The notes under the pieces: model-generated | Told to the model about the DNA's origin: nothing | Seen by the model: the letters and a program-made list of their open reading frames with translations, nothing else | The model's database searches: none | Shown here: in pieces, positions 22,629 to 31,212 of the stretch | Numbering within the stretch: position 1 is the stretch's first letter | Layout: the number at the start of each line of letters is the position of its first letter | Assembly: GCF_019904175.1 (NCBI RefSeq) | Contig: NZ_CP061913.1 | Location: 5,456,001-5,520,000 of the forward strand | Direction: 5' to 3' | Length of the DNA: 64,000 nt | DNA from: Dactylosporangium vinaceum | GTDB taxonomy: Bacteria > Actinomycetota > Actinomycetes > Mycobacteriales > Micromonosporaceae | Made by a program: the position numbers and the translations under genes

Positions 22629-23386
22629 GCCCGTTCGACCTGACCGGCCGGCTGGCCGTGGTGACCGGCTGCCGCCGCGGCATCGGGCTGGGCCTGGCCG
22701 AGGCGCTCGCCGCTGCGGGCGCCGACATCATCGGGGTGAGCGCGGCGCTGGAGGACACCGGCAGCGAGGCCGCCCGGCGGGTCACGGCGCACGGGCGCTC
22801 CTTCACGCCGTACCGGGCCGACCTGGCCGACCGGGCCGCCGTCCGTGCGCTCGCGGCCCGGCTGCGCGACAGCGACCGGCCGGTGGACATCCTGGTCAAC
22901 AACGCGGGCACGATCCGGCGCGCCCCGGCCGCCGAGCACACCGACGAGGACTGGGACCACGTCCTGGAGGTCGACCTCTCCGCGCAGTTCGTGCTGGCCC
23001 GGGAGGTCGGCCGGGCGATGCTCGAGCGGGGCACCGGGCGCATCATCTTCACCGCGTCGATGCTGAGCTTCCAGGGCGGGGTGACGGTGCCCGGCTACGC
23101 GGCCGCGAAGTCGGGCCTCGCCGGGCTGACCCGGGCCCTGGCCAACGAGTGGGCCGGCCGGGGCGTCAACGTCAACGCGATCGCGCCCGGCTACATCGCC
23201 ACCGACAACACGCAGGCGCTGCAGGACAACCCGGAGCGCAGCCGCTCGATCCTGGAGCGGATTCCGGCCGGGCGCTGGGGCACCCCGGAGGACCTCGGCG
23301 GTGCCGTGGTCTTCCTGGCCTCCGACGCGGCGCGGTATGTGCACGGGGCCGTCATCCCCGTCGACGGCGGCTGGCTCGCCCGCTGA
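22625..23386 (+). CDS. SDR-family dehydrogenase of the fucose locus
   Basis: 253 residues from ATG 22625, overlapping the previous stop. Classical short-chain dehydrogenase: T-G-C-R-R-G-I-G-L-G cofactor loop, N-N-A-G, catalytic Ser in T-A-S-M-L and Y-A-A-A-K, and C-terminal V-D-G-G-W-L. It is close in style to 2-keto-3-deoxy-L-fuconate 4-dehydrogenase and to gluconate/2-deoxygluconate dehydrogenases (KduD type). It would complete the sequence fucose, fuconolactone, fuconate, 2-keto-3-deoxyfuconate, 2,4-diketo acid. The hydrolase that would then split the diketo acid is not in this window. Confidence 0.86.
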   Translation: MSPFDLTGRLAVVTGCRRGIGLGLAEALAAAGADIIGVSAALEDTGSEAARRVTAHGRSFTPYRADLADRAAVRALAARLRDSDRPVDILVNNAGTIRRAPAAEHTDEDWDHVLEVDLSAQFVLAREVGRAMLERGTGRIIFTASMLSFQGGVTVPGYAAAKSGLAGLTRALANEWAGRGVNVNAIAPGYIATDNTQALQDNPERSRSILERIPAGRWGTPEDLGGAVVFLASDAARYVHGAVIPVDGGWLAR

Positions 23387-23417
23387 GCGCCGCGCGGGCC
23401 GCCCCGGCGCCCTGACG

Positions 23418-26198
23418 TCACTGCGGCACCGCCGACCCGATCAGCAGCCAGGTCACGGCCGCGCACGCGGCGCCGACCGGCACCGCGGCGATGACGAGCG
23501 CCGCCAGGAACCACCACTCCACGCGGCGCGTGACGCGGGCCGGCAGCCCCTGGATGCGCAGCGGCGCCAGCTCGCGGCGCGGCGTGGTGATCGTCGTGAC
23601 GGCCAGGCCGGCCAGGCCCAGCAGCACCGAGAGCGCGCCGGCGAAGACGAAGAACCGCAGGGCCAGCGCCGAGCCGGACCGGCCGAGGACGGCGCGCTCG
23701 TCGGCGACGGTCCGCCGGCCCACGACGCTCAGCCCGGCCGCGGTGAGCGCCTCGGCGATCGACGGCGGGGCGTCAGCGGCCAGCCACACCTCGCCGAGCC
23801 CGGTGAGCTCGGAGTCGGTCGAGGCCCGGTCGGCCTGCTCCAGATCGACGAGCGTGCCGCGCCGGCCCAGCCGGGGCAGCCGGTCGGCGTGGCCCACGAC
23901 GGTGCCGCCGACCGGCCCGTCGAACGCGGCATAGGCGCCGTCGGGCGGCAGCGGCCCGGTCGACACGAGCGCCAGGGCGGCCGGGACGTCGGGCGGCAGG
24001 AGGCTGCCGGCCTCGCGACGCGGGGACGGCGGCAGCGTCACCTCGAGCCCGCCGCCGGTGGCGGTGGCGCTCGCGCCGGCCGGCATCCGCCAGGCGGCGG
24101 TGAACGGCTGCCCCTGGACGGTGTGCAGGGCGAGCCGGGCGGGTGCCCCGAGGTTTGTCGGCAGCCCGATCTGGATCGACACGAGCCGGCAGCCGGCGGC
24201 GCAGGCCGGGGCCGCGGCGGTGTACGTGTGCCGGCCGAGCGACAGGGCGCCGAGGTCGACAGGCACCCGCTGGACGCCACCGGCCGGCGCGACGACGGCC
24301 GTCAGCGTGGCCGGTTTGCCCGCGAGGTCCACGGCGGTCAGGTCGACGCCGAGGGTGGCGCCGGTCAGCGTCACGCCGGGCCCGGCGGCCGGGCGGAGCC
24401 GGGCCGCGAGCGCCGACACCGGCTCGGGGGAGTAGCCGGCCGGCCAGTACGCCACCGCGGCCAGCCGGGTCGAGTCGACCGCGAGCGATGAGGGCAGGGC
24501 CGTGCTCACGGCCGGGATCGGCACGGCCGCCATCGCGTAGCGGCCCGCCGGGTCGGCCGCGCGGGTGGCCCGCAGCAGCTCGGTCCGGGTGGTCTGGCCG
24601 ATCGACAGCACGGTCGGGGCGCCCACCGTCAGCTCGGCCCGGTACTGCTGGTCGCGATCGCCGACGACAGTGGCCAGACCGGCGAAGCTGAACGAGCCGA
24701 ACGCGACCACGAGCAGGACCAGGAGCCGGTGCGCGGCCGGCCGCCGGGCCAGCCGGAACGCGGTGAGCGCGGCGCTCAGCGCACCGCGGCGCAGATACCG
24801 CGCGGCCAGCCGGGCCGCCAGCGGCCGCAGCAGCCGGGCCGACAGCAGCGCCAGCGCGGCGATGATCAGCGCGGGCGCGACGAGCGTGACCCCGGTCAGC
24901 ACGCCGCTGCGCCGCTGGGCGATCGCGGCCGCGGCGATCAGGACGAACACGGTCTCCAGCAGCAGCGTCCGCACCCGGGCGCTCCCGCGGTCCACCTCGC
25001 GCAGCAGCGTGCTGACCGGCGCGCTGACGGTCCGCAGCTGCACGACGAGACCGGCGAGCAGCGCCCCGAGGACGGCGATGCCGGCGTAGGGCAGCAGCGA
25101 GCGGTCCATGTACGCCGGGGCGGGCGCGGCCGCGCCGACGATCAGCCGCCCCAGGAGCACGCCGACCGGGGCACCGGCGAGCACGGCCAGCACCGTCTCA
25201 CCGGCCGCGAGCCACCACAGGACGCGTCTGGGTACTCCGCGCAGCGCGACGACACCGTACTCGTAGCGGTGCGCCCGGGCCGTGTTGGCCACCGCGAGCA
25301 GGATCACCGCCCAGGCCAGCACGACAACGGGGATCGCGGCGAGCGGGATGACCGCGTGCGCCTCGGCGCGGCTGCGGTCGATGCGGTCGAGCAGGTCCGG
25401 CAGTGCGGTGCTCACGCTGATCCGGCCGGTCTCATCCTGCTCGGCGGTGGCGGTGAGCCACTCGCGCAGCGCCGCCAGCCGCTCGACGGTGATCGCGCCG
25501 GCCGTCGCCCGGGCCTCGAAGGACTGCAGCTCGCGCGGGTGGTCGATGCCGGCCAGAGTGTTGCGGGCGACGTACATCGGGTCGTTCTGGTAGTCCTGGT
25601 CGCTGCGGTCGGCGTGGCCCCAGTAGAGGTCGGCCGGGTCGCGCGGCCTGACCAGCCCGACGACCGTCATCGTCCACGCCGTGCCGGCCGGGACGAACAG
25701 GTTGAGCGAGCTGTCGAAGGTGGCCGCCTGGCTGTTCACCCGGGCGCCGACGGCGAGCCCGAGCCGCTTGGCGGCCGCCTCGCTCAGGACCGTCTCGCCG
25801 CCGCCCATCAGGCAGCGCCCGGCCACGACGACGACCTGCGCGCACAGGTCCTCGCGGAAGGCGACGCGGCGCACCTGATCGCCCCCGGCCCGGTCGCGGC
25901 CGCCCGGCATGGCCAGGAACTCGGTGCTGAAGACGCTGACGAACCCGTCCAGCTGCACCTTCTCGGCGGCGAGCCGCTCGAACTCGTCGGGCATCGCGCC
26001 GCCGGAGGCCCGCTCCACCGGCGCCGACACCCAGATCGTGCGCTCGGCCCCGCCGGCGTGGCGCACCTCGCCGGCGACCACCGCCCGGTCGATGGCGGTG
26101 AGGTAGATCGGTGCCGCGACCGCCGCCGCCGTGGCCAGCACCGCCAGCAGCCACAGTGCCAGTGCCTGGCCGCGCCGCGCGCGCAGCATCCCCAGCAT
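23418..26198 (-). CDS. FtsX-type ABC permease, second of a tandem pair
   Basis: 926 residues from ATG 26198, which overlaps the TGA of the upstream permease (TGATG). Hydrophobic segments occur at about residues 14-38, then three near 330-450, three near 490-590, and two to three in the last 150 residues, separated by two large extracytoplasmic domains (about 45-320 and 600-810). This is the two-times FtsX layout of actinobacterial lipoprotein/antibiotic-type exporters. The frame is open far upstream but that part is a shadow. Its sister gene precedes it; no ATP-binding gene is next to either, so an ATPase must come from elsewhere. Substrate unknown. Confidence 0.82.
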   Translation of the reverse strand: MLGMLRARRGQALALWLLAVLATAAAVAAPIYLTAIDRAVVAGEVRHAGGAERTIWVSAPVERASGGAMPDEFERLAAEKVQLDGFVSVFSTEFLAMPGGRDRAGGDQVRRVAFREDLCAQVVVVAGRCLMGGGETVLSEAAAKRLGLAVGARVNSQAATFDSSLNLFVPAGTAWTMTVVGLVRPRDPADLYWGHADRSDQDYQNDPMYVARNTLAGIDHPRELQSFEARATAGAITVERLAALREWLTATAEQDETGRISVSTALPDLLDRIDRSRAEAHAVIPLAAIPVVVLAWAVILLAVANTARAHRYEYGVVALRGVPRRVLWWLAAGETVLAVLAGAPVGVLLGRLIVGAAAPAPAYMDRSLLPYAGIAVLGALLAGLVVQLRTVSAPVSTLLREVDRGSARVRTLLLETVFVLIAAAAIAQRRSGVLTGVTLVAPALIIAALALLSARLLRPLAARLAARYLRRGALSAALTAFRLARRPAAHRLLVLLVVAFGSFSFAGLATVVGDRDQQYRAELTVGAPTVLSIGQTTRTELLRATRAADPAGRYAMAAVPIPAVSTALPSSLAVDSTRLAAVAYWPAGYSPEPVSALAARLRPAAGPGVTLTGATLGVDLTAVDLAGKPATLTAVVAPAGGVQRVPVDLGALSLGRHTYTAAAPACAAGCRLVSIQIGLPTNLGAPARLALHTVQGQPFTAAWRMPAGASATATGGGLEVTLPPSPRREAGSLLPPDVPAALALVSTGPLPPDGAYAAFDGPVGGTVVGHADRLPRLGRRGTLVDLEQADRASTDSELTGLGEVWLAADAPPSIAEALTAAGLSVVGRRTVADERAVLGRSGSALALRFFVFAGALSVLLGLAGLAVTTITTPRRELAPLRIQGLPARVTRRVEWWFLAALVIAAVPVGAACAAVTWLLIGSAVPQ

Positions 26199-29086
26199 CA
26201 GCGCCGCCACGGCCACCCGCCGGTCCGGTACTGCGGTGCCAGCGCGCAGCCGGCGAAGAGCGCGGCGGCGGCCGCCGTCGTGGCCAGCAGCGCGATCGCG
26301 GCGACGCCCGGGTTGCCGGCCGGGGCGGGCCAGGCGTCGGTGAACACCGGTATCGGCGGGTGGGCGATCGCCCGGGCTACGGCCGCGGCCAGCCCGGCGG
26401 TCAGCGCGGCCAGCAGGATCGGGACCAGGGCGGCCCAGCGGCCCGCGGCGTGCAGTGCCGCGGCCGGCACGCCCTGACGGCGCAGCGCCACGAACTCCTC
26501 GCCGCGGGCCCGGCGCTGCACCGCCGCGATGACCAGGAGGGCGATCGCGGCGGCCAGCAGCCCGAGCCCGCCCATCAGCAGGCCGTAGCGGTCGGCGGCG
26601 GCCGGCCCGAACCGCGCCTGGCGCGCGTCGGCGGCGGCGACCGAGTCCTCCCCGACGACGGTGAGCCCCGCGGCGCGCAGCCGGTCGGTCACGTCGGCGG
26701 GCGCGCCGGGGGCGAGCCAGACCTGCTGCCGCTCCGCCCGTGGGGCCCCGCCGGCGATCCGGTCGGCGTATTCGAGGTCGACGAGCACCCCGTGGGTGCC
26801 GATGCCCGGCAGCAGCGGCGCGGCGATCGGCTCGACCGGCACCGCCCGGCCGCCGAACAGGTCGATCGCCCCGGTGCCCCGCTGATCCGCCGCGGGCGGC
26901 CGACCGGCCACCGCGGCCGGCAGCGGCACGGGCGCGTCGACCACGTAGAGCCGCCCGTCGACCGGCAGCTTCGACAGGCCCGGCGTGACGGCGGCGAGGG
27001 CGAGGCGCCCGTCGTACGAGCGCATGCTGACCGTGGCGGCCACGTTGCCGGCGCCGGTGCGCCAGCGGCCGGGGTCGGCGAAGACGTCGGGGGTGATGAC
27101 GGCGCGGCCGTCGGCGTCCAGCCGCTGCAGCTCGACCGCCCGCCCGCCGACCAGCTCGAACGAGACGAGCCGGCAGCCGGAGCGGCAGTCGGGCACGCTC
27201 GCGTCGGCGGTGCCGGGCCGGCCGTCGACAGGCGTGAAGCGGGCGGACAGCGGTGCGCCGGTGGCGGTGACGACGAGCGTGGCCAGCAGCACCGGTGGCC
27301 CGGTCGGCGGGGCGGCACCGGCGTCGGGCAGATCGTCGCTGACGGCCGGCAGACCGGCCGTCAGGGTGAGGCCGGTGCCGGCGAAGGTGATCGGTGGCGG
27401 GGCCGCCGGGCGCAGCCGGTGCGGGTCCAGCGGGGCCGGGCCGGCGAGGACGTAGGGCAGCCGGGGCGAGTCGACCGCGAGCACCGGCTCGCCGCCCGGT
27501 CCGAGCCCGGCGACGACGGCCATCGCCTGGTGTCCGCCCGGGTCGGCCGCGCGGACCGCGTTGAGCAGGTGGGCCCGGTCGCCCGGGGCGACGGTGAGGA
27601 CCCGCTGGCCGCCGACCTCGACCGCGGACCGGTCGTGGCGCGCCTGGCCCGCCTCGGCCCAGTGCTGGGCGGCGACCGCGAGGAGGCATCCGGCCGCGGT
27701 GAGCAGGGGCAGCATGCGATACGCGGAGGAGCGCCGGGCCAGCAGCAGCGCGCCGAAACCGGCGGCGACCCGGCCGTTGACGAGCGCCGAACGGCCGGCC
27801 GCCGTCGCCGCGGGCACCAGCAGCCGCCCGACGAGGATCGCGGCCGACGCGGCGAGCGTGCCCGGCGCGAGCAGCTGCACGCCGATGGCGCTGTGCGCGG
27901 CCAGGCTCTGGTAGATGCTCGCCCCGGCCAGGCCGAGCACGCACACCTCGACGACGGCTGTGCCGAGCCGCGGCGGCCGCGGCGCGGCGGCGTGCAGCAG
28001 CCGCTCGACCGGCAGCCCGGTCGTCCGCCAGTCGGCCAGGACCGCGCTGAGCAGGGCCGCGGCCAGCACACCACCGGCGATCGGCAGGCGGGCCGGGCCG
28101 TCGGCGAGCACGCCGATGAGCGCGCCCGCCAGTGCGCCGGCGGCCAGCGGCACCCCGGTCTGCCCGCCGGTGGCCGCGAGCAGCCGCCAGCGCCGGGCGC
28201 CGCGCAGCGCGAGCTGGGCGGCGTCGGACCGGCGCGCCTCGGCGGCGTAGCGGGCGGCGACCGCCATCGCGAGCCAGCCGATGACGGCCAGCTGGGCGGC
28301 GGCCAGGAGCACGCCGCGGGCCACGACCTGCCGGTCGGCGGCGATCCGGTCGGCCAGCGCCGCGCCGGCCGTGTCGACCTGGAACGGCACCCGGCGCATC
28401 CGCTCGACGGCGGCCGTGAGCTCGCCGCCGTGGGTGAACACCGACGGGCCGAGCAGTGCGTCGAAGGTGGCGCGGACGGTGGTCGCGGACGCGGCCACGG
28501 TGTCGAACGTCGTCCAGGCGGCGTCGGCGCCGCTCCAGTACCACGACAGCGGGTCGGCCGGGCGGTAGATGCCGGCCAGCCGCAGCGGGCGCCGGGGCGC
28601 GGCCGGCCCGGTGGTCACGTCGAGCCGGTCGCCGACGCGGACGCCGAGCCGCTCGGCGCTCGGGGCGCTGAGGACCACGTCACCGGTCGCCTGCGGACAG
28701 GACCCGTCGACGACGGCGTTGGCGCACAGTGCTTCGCGGTAGCGCAGTGGCAGCGCCAGTTGCCGGTCGCCGGCGGTGAGCGTCGCGGCGACCTCGACGC
28801 CGACCGCCTGGCCGGCGACCGGCAGCGCCAGGGCCCGGCCGGCCGAGGCCGCGAACGTCTGCACGACCGTCTCACCGGCCAGGTCGAGGGAGACGGTGCC
28901 GGTCGCGGAGACTGTCCGTTCGCTCTGCGGCGCGGCCGCGATACGCGCGTCCGCGGCGGCGTCGGTCGCCCGCGCCGCGTACCACGGGGCCAGGCTCAGG
29001 CCGGTGCTGACGAGCGCGGCGAGCAGGAACATCCCTGTGGACACCACGCGGCGGGCGACGATGGCGCCCCAGATCAGCGCGAGCAT
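26198..29086 (-). CDS. FtsX-type ABC permease, first of a tandem pair
   Basis: 962 residues from ATG 29086. The same layout as the downstream protein: one N-terminal membrane segment (about 15-35), a large outside domain with C-A-N-A-V-V-D-G-S-C, membrane clusters around 265-410 and 430-500, a second outside domain with C-R-S-G-C, and C-terminal segments (about 845-950). C-x-x-G-C-R-L-V-S occurs in both sister proteins, showing duplication. The pair may handle cell-envelope lipids or lipoproteins or extrude peptides. No ATPase, two-component system or precursor gene is close. The start lies beside an inverted repeat at 29089-29132. Confidence 0.82.
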   Translation of the reverse strand: MLALIWGAIVARRVVSTGMFLLAALVSTGLSLAPWYAARATDAAADARIAAAPQSERTVSATGTVSLDLAGETVVQTFAASAGRALALPVAGQAVGVEVAATLTAGDRQLALPLRYREALCANAVVDGSCPQATGDVVLSAPSAERLGVRVGDRLDVTTGPAAPRRPLRLAGIYRPADPLSWYWSGADAAWTTFDTVAASATTVRATFDALLGPSVFTHGGELTAAVERMRRVPFQVDTAGAALADRIAADRQVVARGVLLAAAQLAVIGWLAMAVAARYAAEARRSDAAQLALRGARRWRLLAATGGQTGVPLAAGALAGALIGVLADGPARLPIAGGVLAAALLSAVLADWRTTGLPVERLLHAAAPRPPRLGTAVVEVCVLGLAGASIYQSLAAHSAIGVQLLAPGTLAASAAILVGRLLVPAATAAGRSALVNGRVAAGFGALLLARRSSAYRMLPLLTAAGCLLAVAAQHWAEAGQARHDRSAVEVGGQRVLTVAPGDRAHLLNAVRAADPGGHQAMAVVAGLGPGGEPVLAVDSPRLPYVLAGPAPLDPHRLRPAAPPPITFAGTGLTLTAGLPAVSDDLPDAGAAPPTGPPVLLATLVVTATGAPLSARFTPVDGRPGTADASVPDCRSGCRLVSFELVGGRAVELQRLDADGRAVITPDVFADPGRWRTGAGNVAATVSMRSYDGRLALAAVTPGLSKLPVDGRLYVVDAPVPLPAAVAGRPPAADQRGTGAIDLFGGRAVPVEPIAAPLLPGIGTHGVLVDLEYADRIAGGAPRAERQQVWLAPGAPADVTDRLRAAGLTVVGEDSVAAADARQARFGPAAADRYGLLMGGLGLLAAAIALLVIAAVQRRARGEEFVALRRQGVPAAALHAAGRWAALVPILLAALTAGLAAAVARAIAHPPIPVFTDAWPAPAGNPGVAAIALLATTAAAAALFAGCALAPQYRTGGWPWRR

Positions 29087-29088
29087 GC

Positions 29089-29132
29089 GCCGGCCCGATT
29101 CACCGGATCAGTGTATGGAGAATCGGGCCGGC
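29089..29132 (-). terminator. Hairpin terminator after the sugar dehydrogenase gene
   Basis: 13-bp perfect inverted repeat (29089-29101 with 29120-29132, 18-base loop) between the stop of the minus-strand dehydrogenase gene (29154) and the permease start (29086). No T-run. It probably ends the SMP-30/dehydrogenase transcript. Confidence 0.6.
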
Positions 29133-29153
29133 GGCAATCCCGTGCGCCGGCGG

Positions 29154-31196
29154 CTATCCGCCGAGGGCCACGTGCAGGATCTTCTCGTTGCTGTTGTTGG
29201 GGACACTGTCCTTGTCGCCGGCGTTGGAGGTGGTGAGCCACAGCCCGCCGTCCGGGGCCGGCTCGATGGTGCGCAGCCGGCCGTAGGTCCCGACGAAGTA
29301 CTGCTGCTGCCCGGTCAGGCTGCCGTCGCTCGTGATCGTCGTGCGGTACATGCGGGTGCCCCGCTCGCAGGCGATGTAGAGCGCGCTGCGCACGACGGCG
29401 ATGCCGCTGCACGAGCCCTGCGCCACGGGATAGGTCGCCTTCGGGGCGAGGTAGCCGGCGGTGGCGCAGCTGCCGGTGGTGCCCTCACAGGCCGGCCACC
29501 CGTAGTTGCCGCCCCGGACGATGAGGTTCGTCTCGTCCATGACGCTGTTGCCGAACTCCTGCTCCCACAGCCGCCCCTGGGCGTCGAAGGCCAGGCCCTG
29601 CGGGTTGCGGTGCCCGTAGCTCCACACCGCGTTGCCGAACGGGTTGTCGGCGGGGATGGTGCCGTCCGGGTTGATGCGCAGCACCTTGCCGTTGAGCCCG
29701 TCGGTCTTCTGGGCGTTGTCGCCGTTCTGCGCGTCGCCGGTCGCGGCGTAGAGCTTGCCGTCGGGGCCGAAGCGCAGCCGCCCGCCGTTGTGGTACTTGT
29801 TGCGCAGGATGCCGGTCAGCAGGACCTGTTCGGTGGACGGCACCAGCCGGTCGTCCTCCACCTTCATCCGCACGATGCGGTTGTCCGTCGTGGTGGTGTG
29901 GAAGATGTACAGCCAGTGATCGGTCGCGAACGTCGGCGCGATCTCGATGCCGAGCACGCCGCCCTCGCCGTCGGTTCCGGCCACCCCGGGCACGGTGCCG
30001 ATCGACGTCTTGGTGCCGGTGGCCGGGTCGAGGTGGACGATGTCGAAGAGGTCCCGGCGGGTGTAGAGGACCGTGCCGTCGGGGAGCGTGAGCAGGCCCC
30101 ACGGCAGGTCGAGCTCGGTGGTGACCTGGGTGACGCCGCACACCGGGTTGGTGCAGGCGGCGCCGGTGGTGACGGTCACGGTGCCGCTCGGGCCGGACGC
30201 GTTGCCCTGAGCGTCGCGGGCCACCACGTAGTAGGCGTAGGTGGTGCCGGCGCTGAGGCCGCTGTCGGTGAAGGTCACGGCGTTCTTCACCGTGGCCACC
30301 TTGCCGCCGTCGCGGTACACGTCGTAGGAGGCGACGCCGACGTTGTCGGTCGAGGCGGTCCAGCCGAGGGTGACGGTCGTGCCGGCGGCCGAGGCGGTCA
30401 GTCCGGTCGGTGCGGTCGGCGGCTGGCTGTCGGCCTGGCACTGCGGCGGCGTGATCGGCACGGTGGCGCTGGCCTGCGAGACGTTCCCGGCCGCGTCGCG
30501 GGCGTTGACGTAGAGACCCCACGTCACCCCGGGCGTCACGGTGAGACCGGTCGAGAGCGTCGCCCCGCTGACCGAGGTCATCAGCTGCCCGTCGTGGTAC
30601 ACGTCGTAGTAGGCGACGCCGACGTCGTCGGTGGCGGCGGCCCAGGCGAAGGTGACCGAGTTGCAGGTCAGGTTGCTGACCCGCGGGTTCGACGGCGGCG
30701 TCGGCGGCTGCGTGTCGGTGCTGGCGACGCTCCACTGCTGGGTGCCGCGGCCGCTGCAGGTCTGGAGGTTCGCCGGAGTGCCGTTGGCGATGGCGCCGCC
30801 GCGGGTGTCGAGGCACAGGCCGGACTCGACGCCGATGATGGCACTGCCGCTGATCCGCCACCGCTGGTTCGCCCCGCCGTGGCAGGTGTAGATCTGCACC
30901 TGAGTGCCGGGCTGCGTGCCGTGGCCCACCGCGTCGAGACAGCGGGTGCCGTCGAACAGGCGCAGCTCGCCGGCCGCGGTGGACTGCCACGCCTGGTTCG
31001 CCGCCGCGGTGCAGTCGCGGATCTGCACCGTGCTGCCGGCCGTCCCGCTGCTGCCCGCGACGCCGAGGCAGCGGTGGGACGTGACGCCGACGATCGGGAC
31101 GCCGGTGGCCGCGGACGCGTTCGAGTCGATGCTCACCACTGCGGACGCGGCCGCGATCAGGAGCGCGGCCGTTGCCGCGCGCCAGCGTGCTGACAT
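29154..31196 (-). CDS. Secreted CBM13-FN3-FN3-PQQ-type sugar dehydrogenase (GSDH family)
   Basis: 680 residues from ATG 31196 behind GGAGGA. Sec signal 1-30 (N-A-S-A-A), CBM13 trefoil 33-157, two fibronectin-III domains (about 163-250 and 258-345), and a glucose/sorbosone dehydrogenase six-blade propeller (355-680) with D-L-P-W-G-L, R-F-G-P-D-G-K-L-Y-A-A-T-G-D, Y-G-H-R-N-P-Q-G-L-A-F-D and Q-E-F-G-N-S. The family oxidises aldoses to lactones with PQQ, or acts without known substrate. The CBM13 and FN3 parts imply anchoring to polysaccharide outside the cell. It lies 16 bases after a CBM13-linked SMP-30 lactonase, the enzyme type that would open the lactone. PQQ dependence is inferred from the family. 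Confidence 0.87.
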   Translation of the reverse strand: MSARWRAATAALLIAAASAVVSIDSNASAATGVPIVGVTSHRCLGVAGSSGTAGSTVQIRDCTAAANQAWQSTAAGELRLFDGTRCLDAVGHGTQPGTQVQIYTCHGGANQRWRISGSAIIGVESGLCLDTRGGAIANGTPANLQTCSGRGTQQWSVASTDTQPPTPPSNPRVSNLTCNSVTFAWAAATDDVGVAYYDVYHDGQLMTSVSGATLSTGLTVTPGVTWGLYVNARDAAGNVSQASATVPITPPQCQADSQPPTAPTGLTASAAGTTVTLGWTASTDNVGVASYDVYRDGGKVATVKNAVTFTDSGLSAGTTYAYYVVARDAQGNASGPSGTVTVTTGAACTNPVCGVTQVTTELDLPWGLLTLPDGTVLYTRRDLFDIVHLDPATGTKTSIGTVPGVAGTDGEGGVLGIEIAPTFATDHWLYIFHTTTTDNRIVRMKVEDDRLVPSTEQVLLTGILRNKYHNGGRLRFGPDGKLYAATGDAQNGDNAQKTDGLNGKVLRINPDGTIPADNPFGNAVWSYGHRNPQGLAFDAQGRLWEQEFGNSVMDETNLIVRGGNYGWPACEGTTGSCATAGYLAPKATYPVAQGSCSGIAVVRSALYIACERGTRMYRTTITSDGSLTGQQQYFVGTYGRLRTIEPAPDGGLWLTTSNAGDKDSVPNNSNEKILHVALGG

Positions 31197-31212
31197 GGGT
31201 GGTCCTCCAGGA

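Noticed and set aside
23387..23410. Possible terminator between the SDR and permease genes
   Set aside because: Only a 6-bp stem with a 12-base loop; too weak to call in this GC content.
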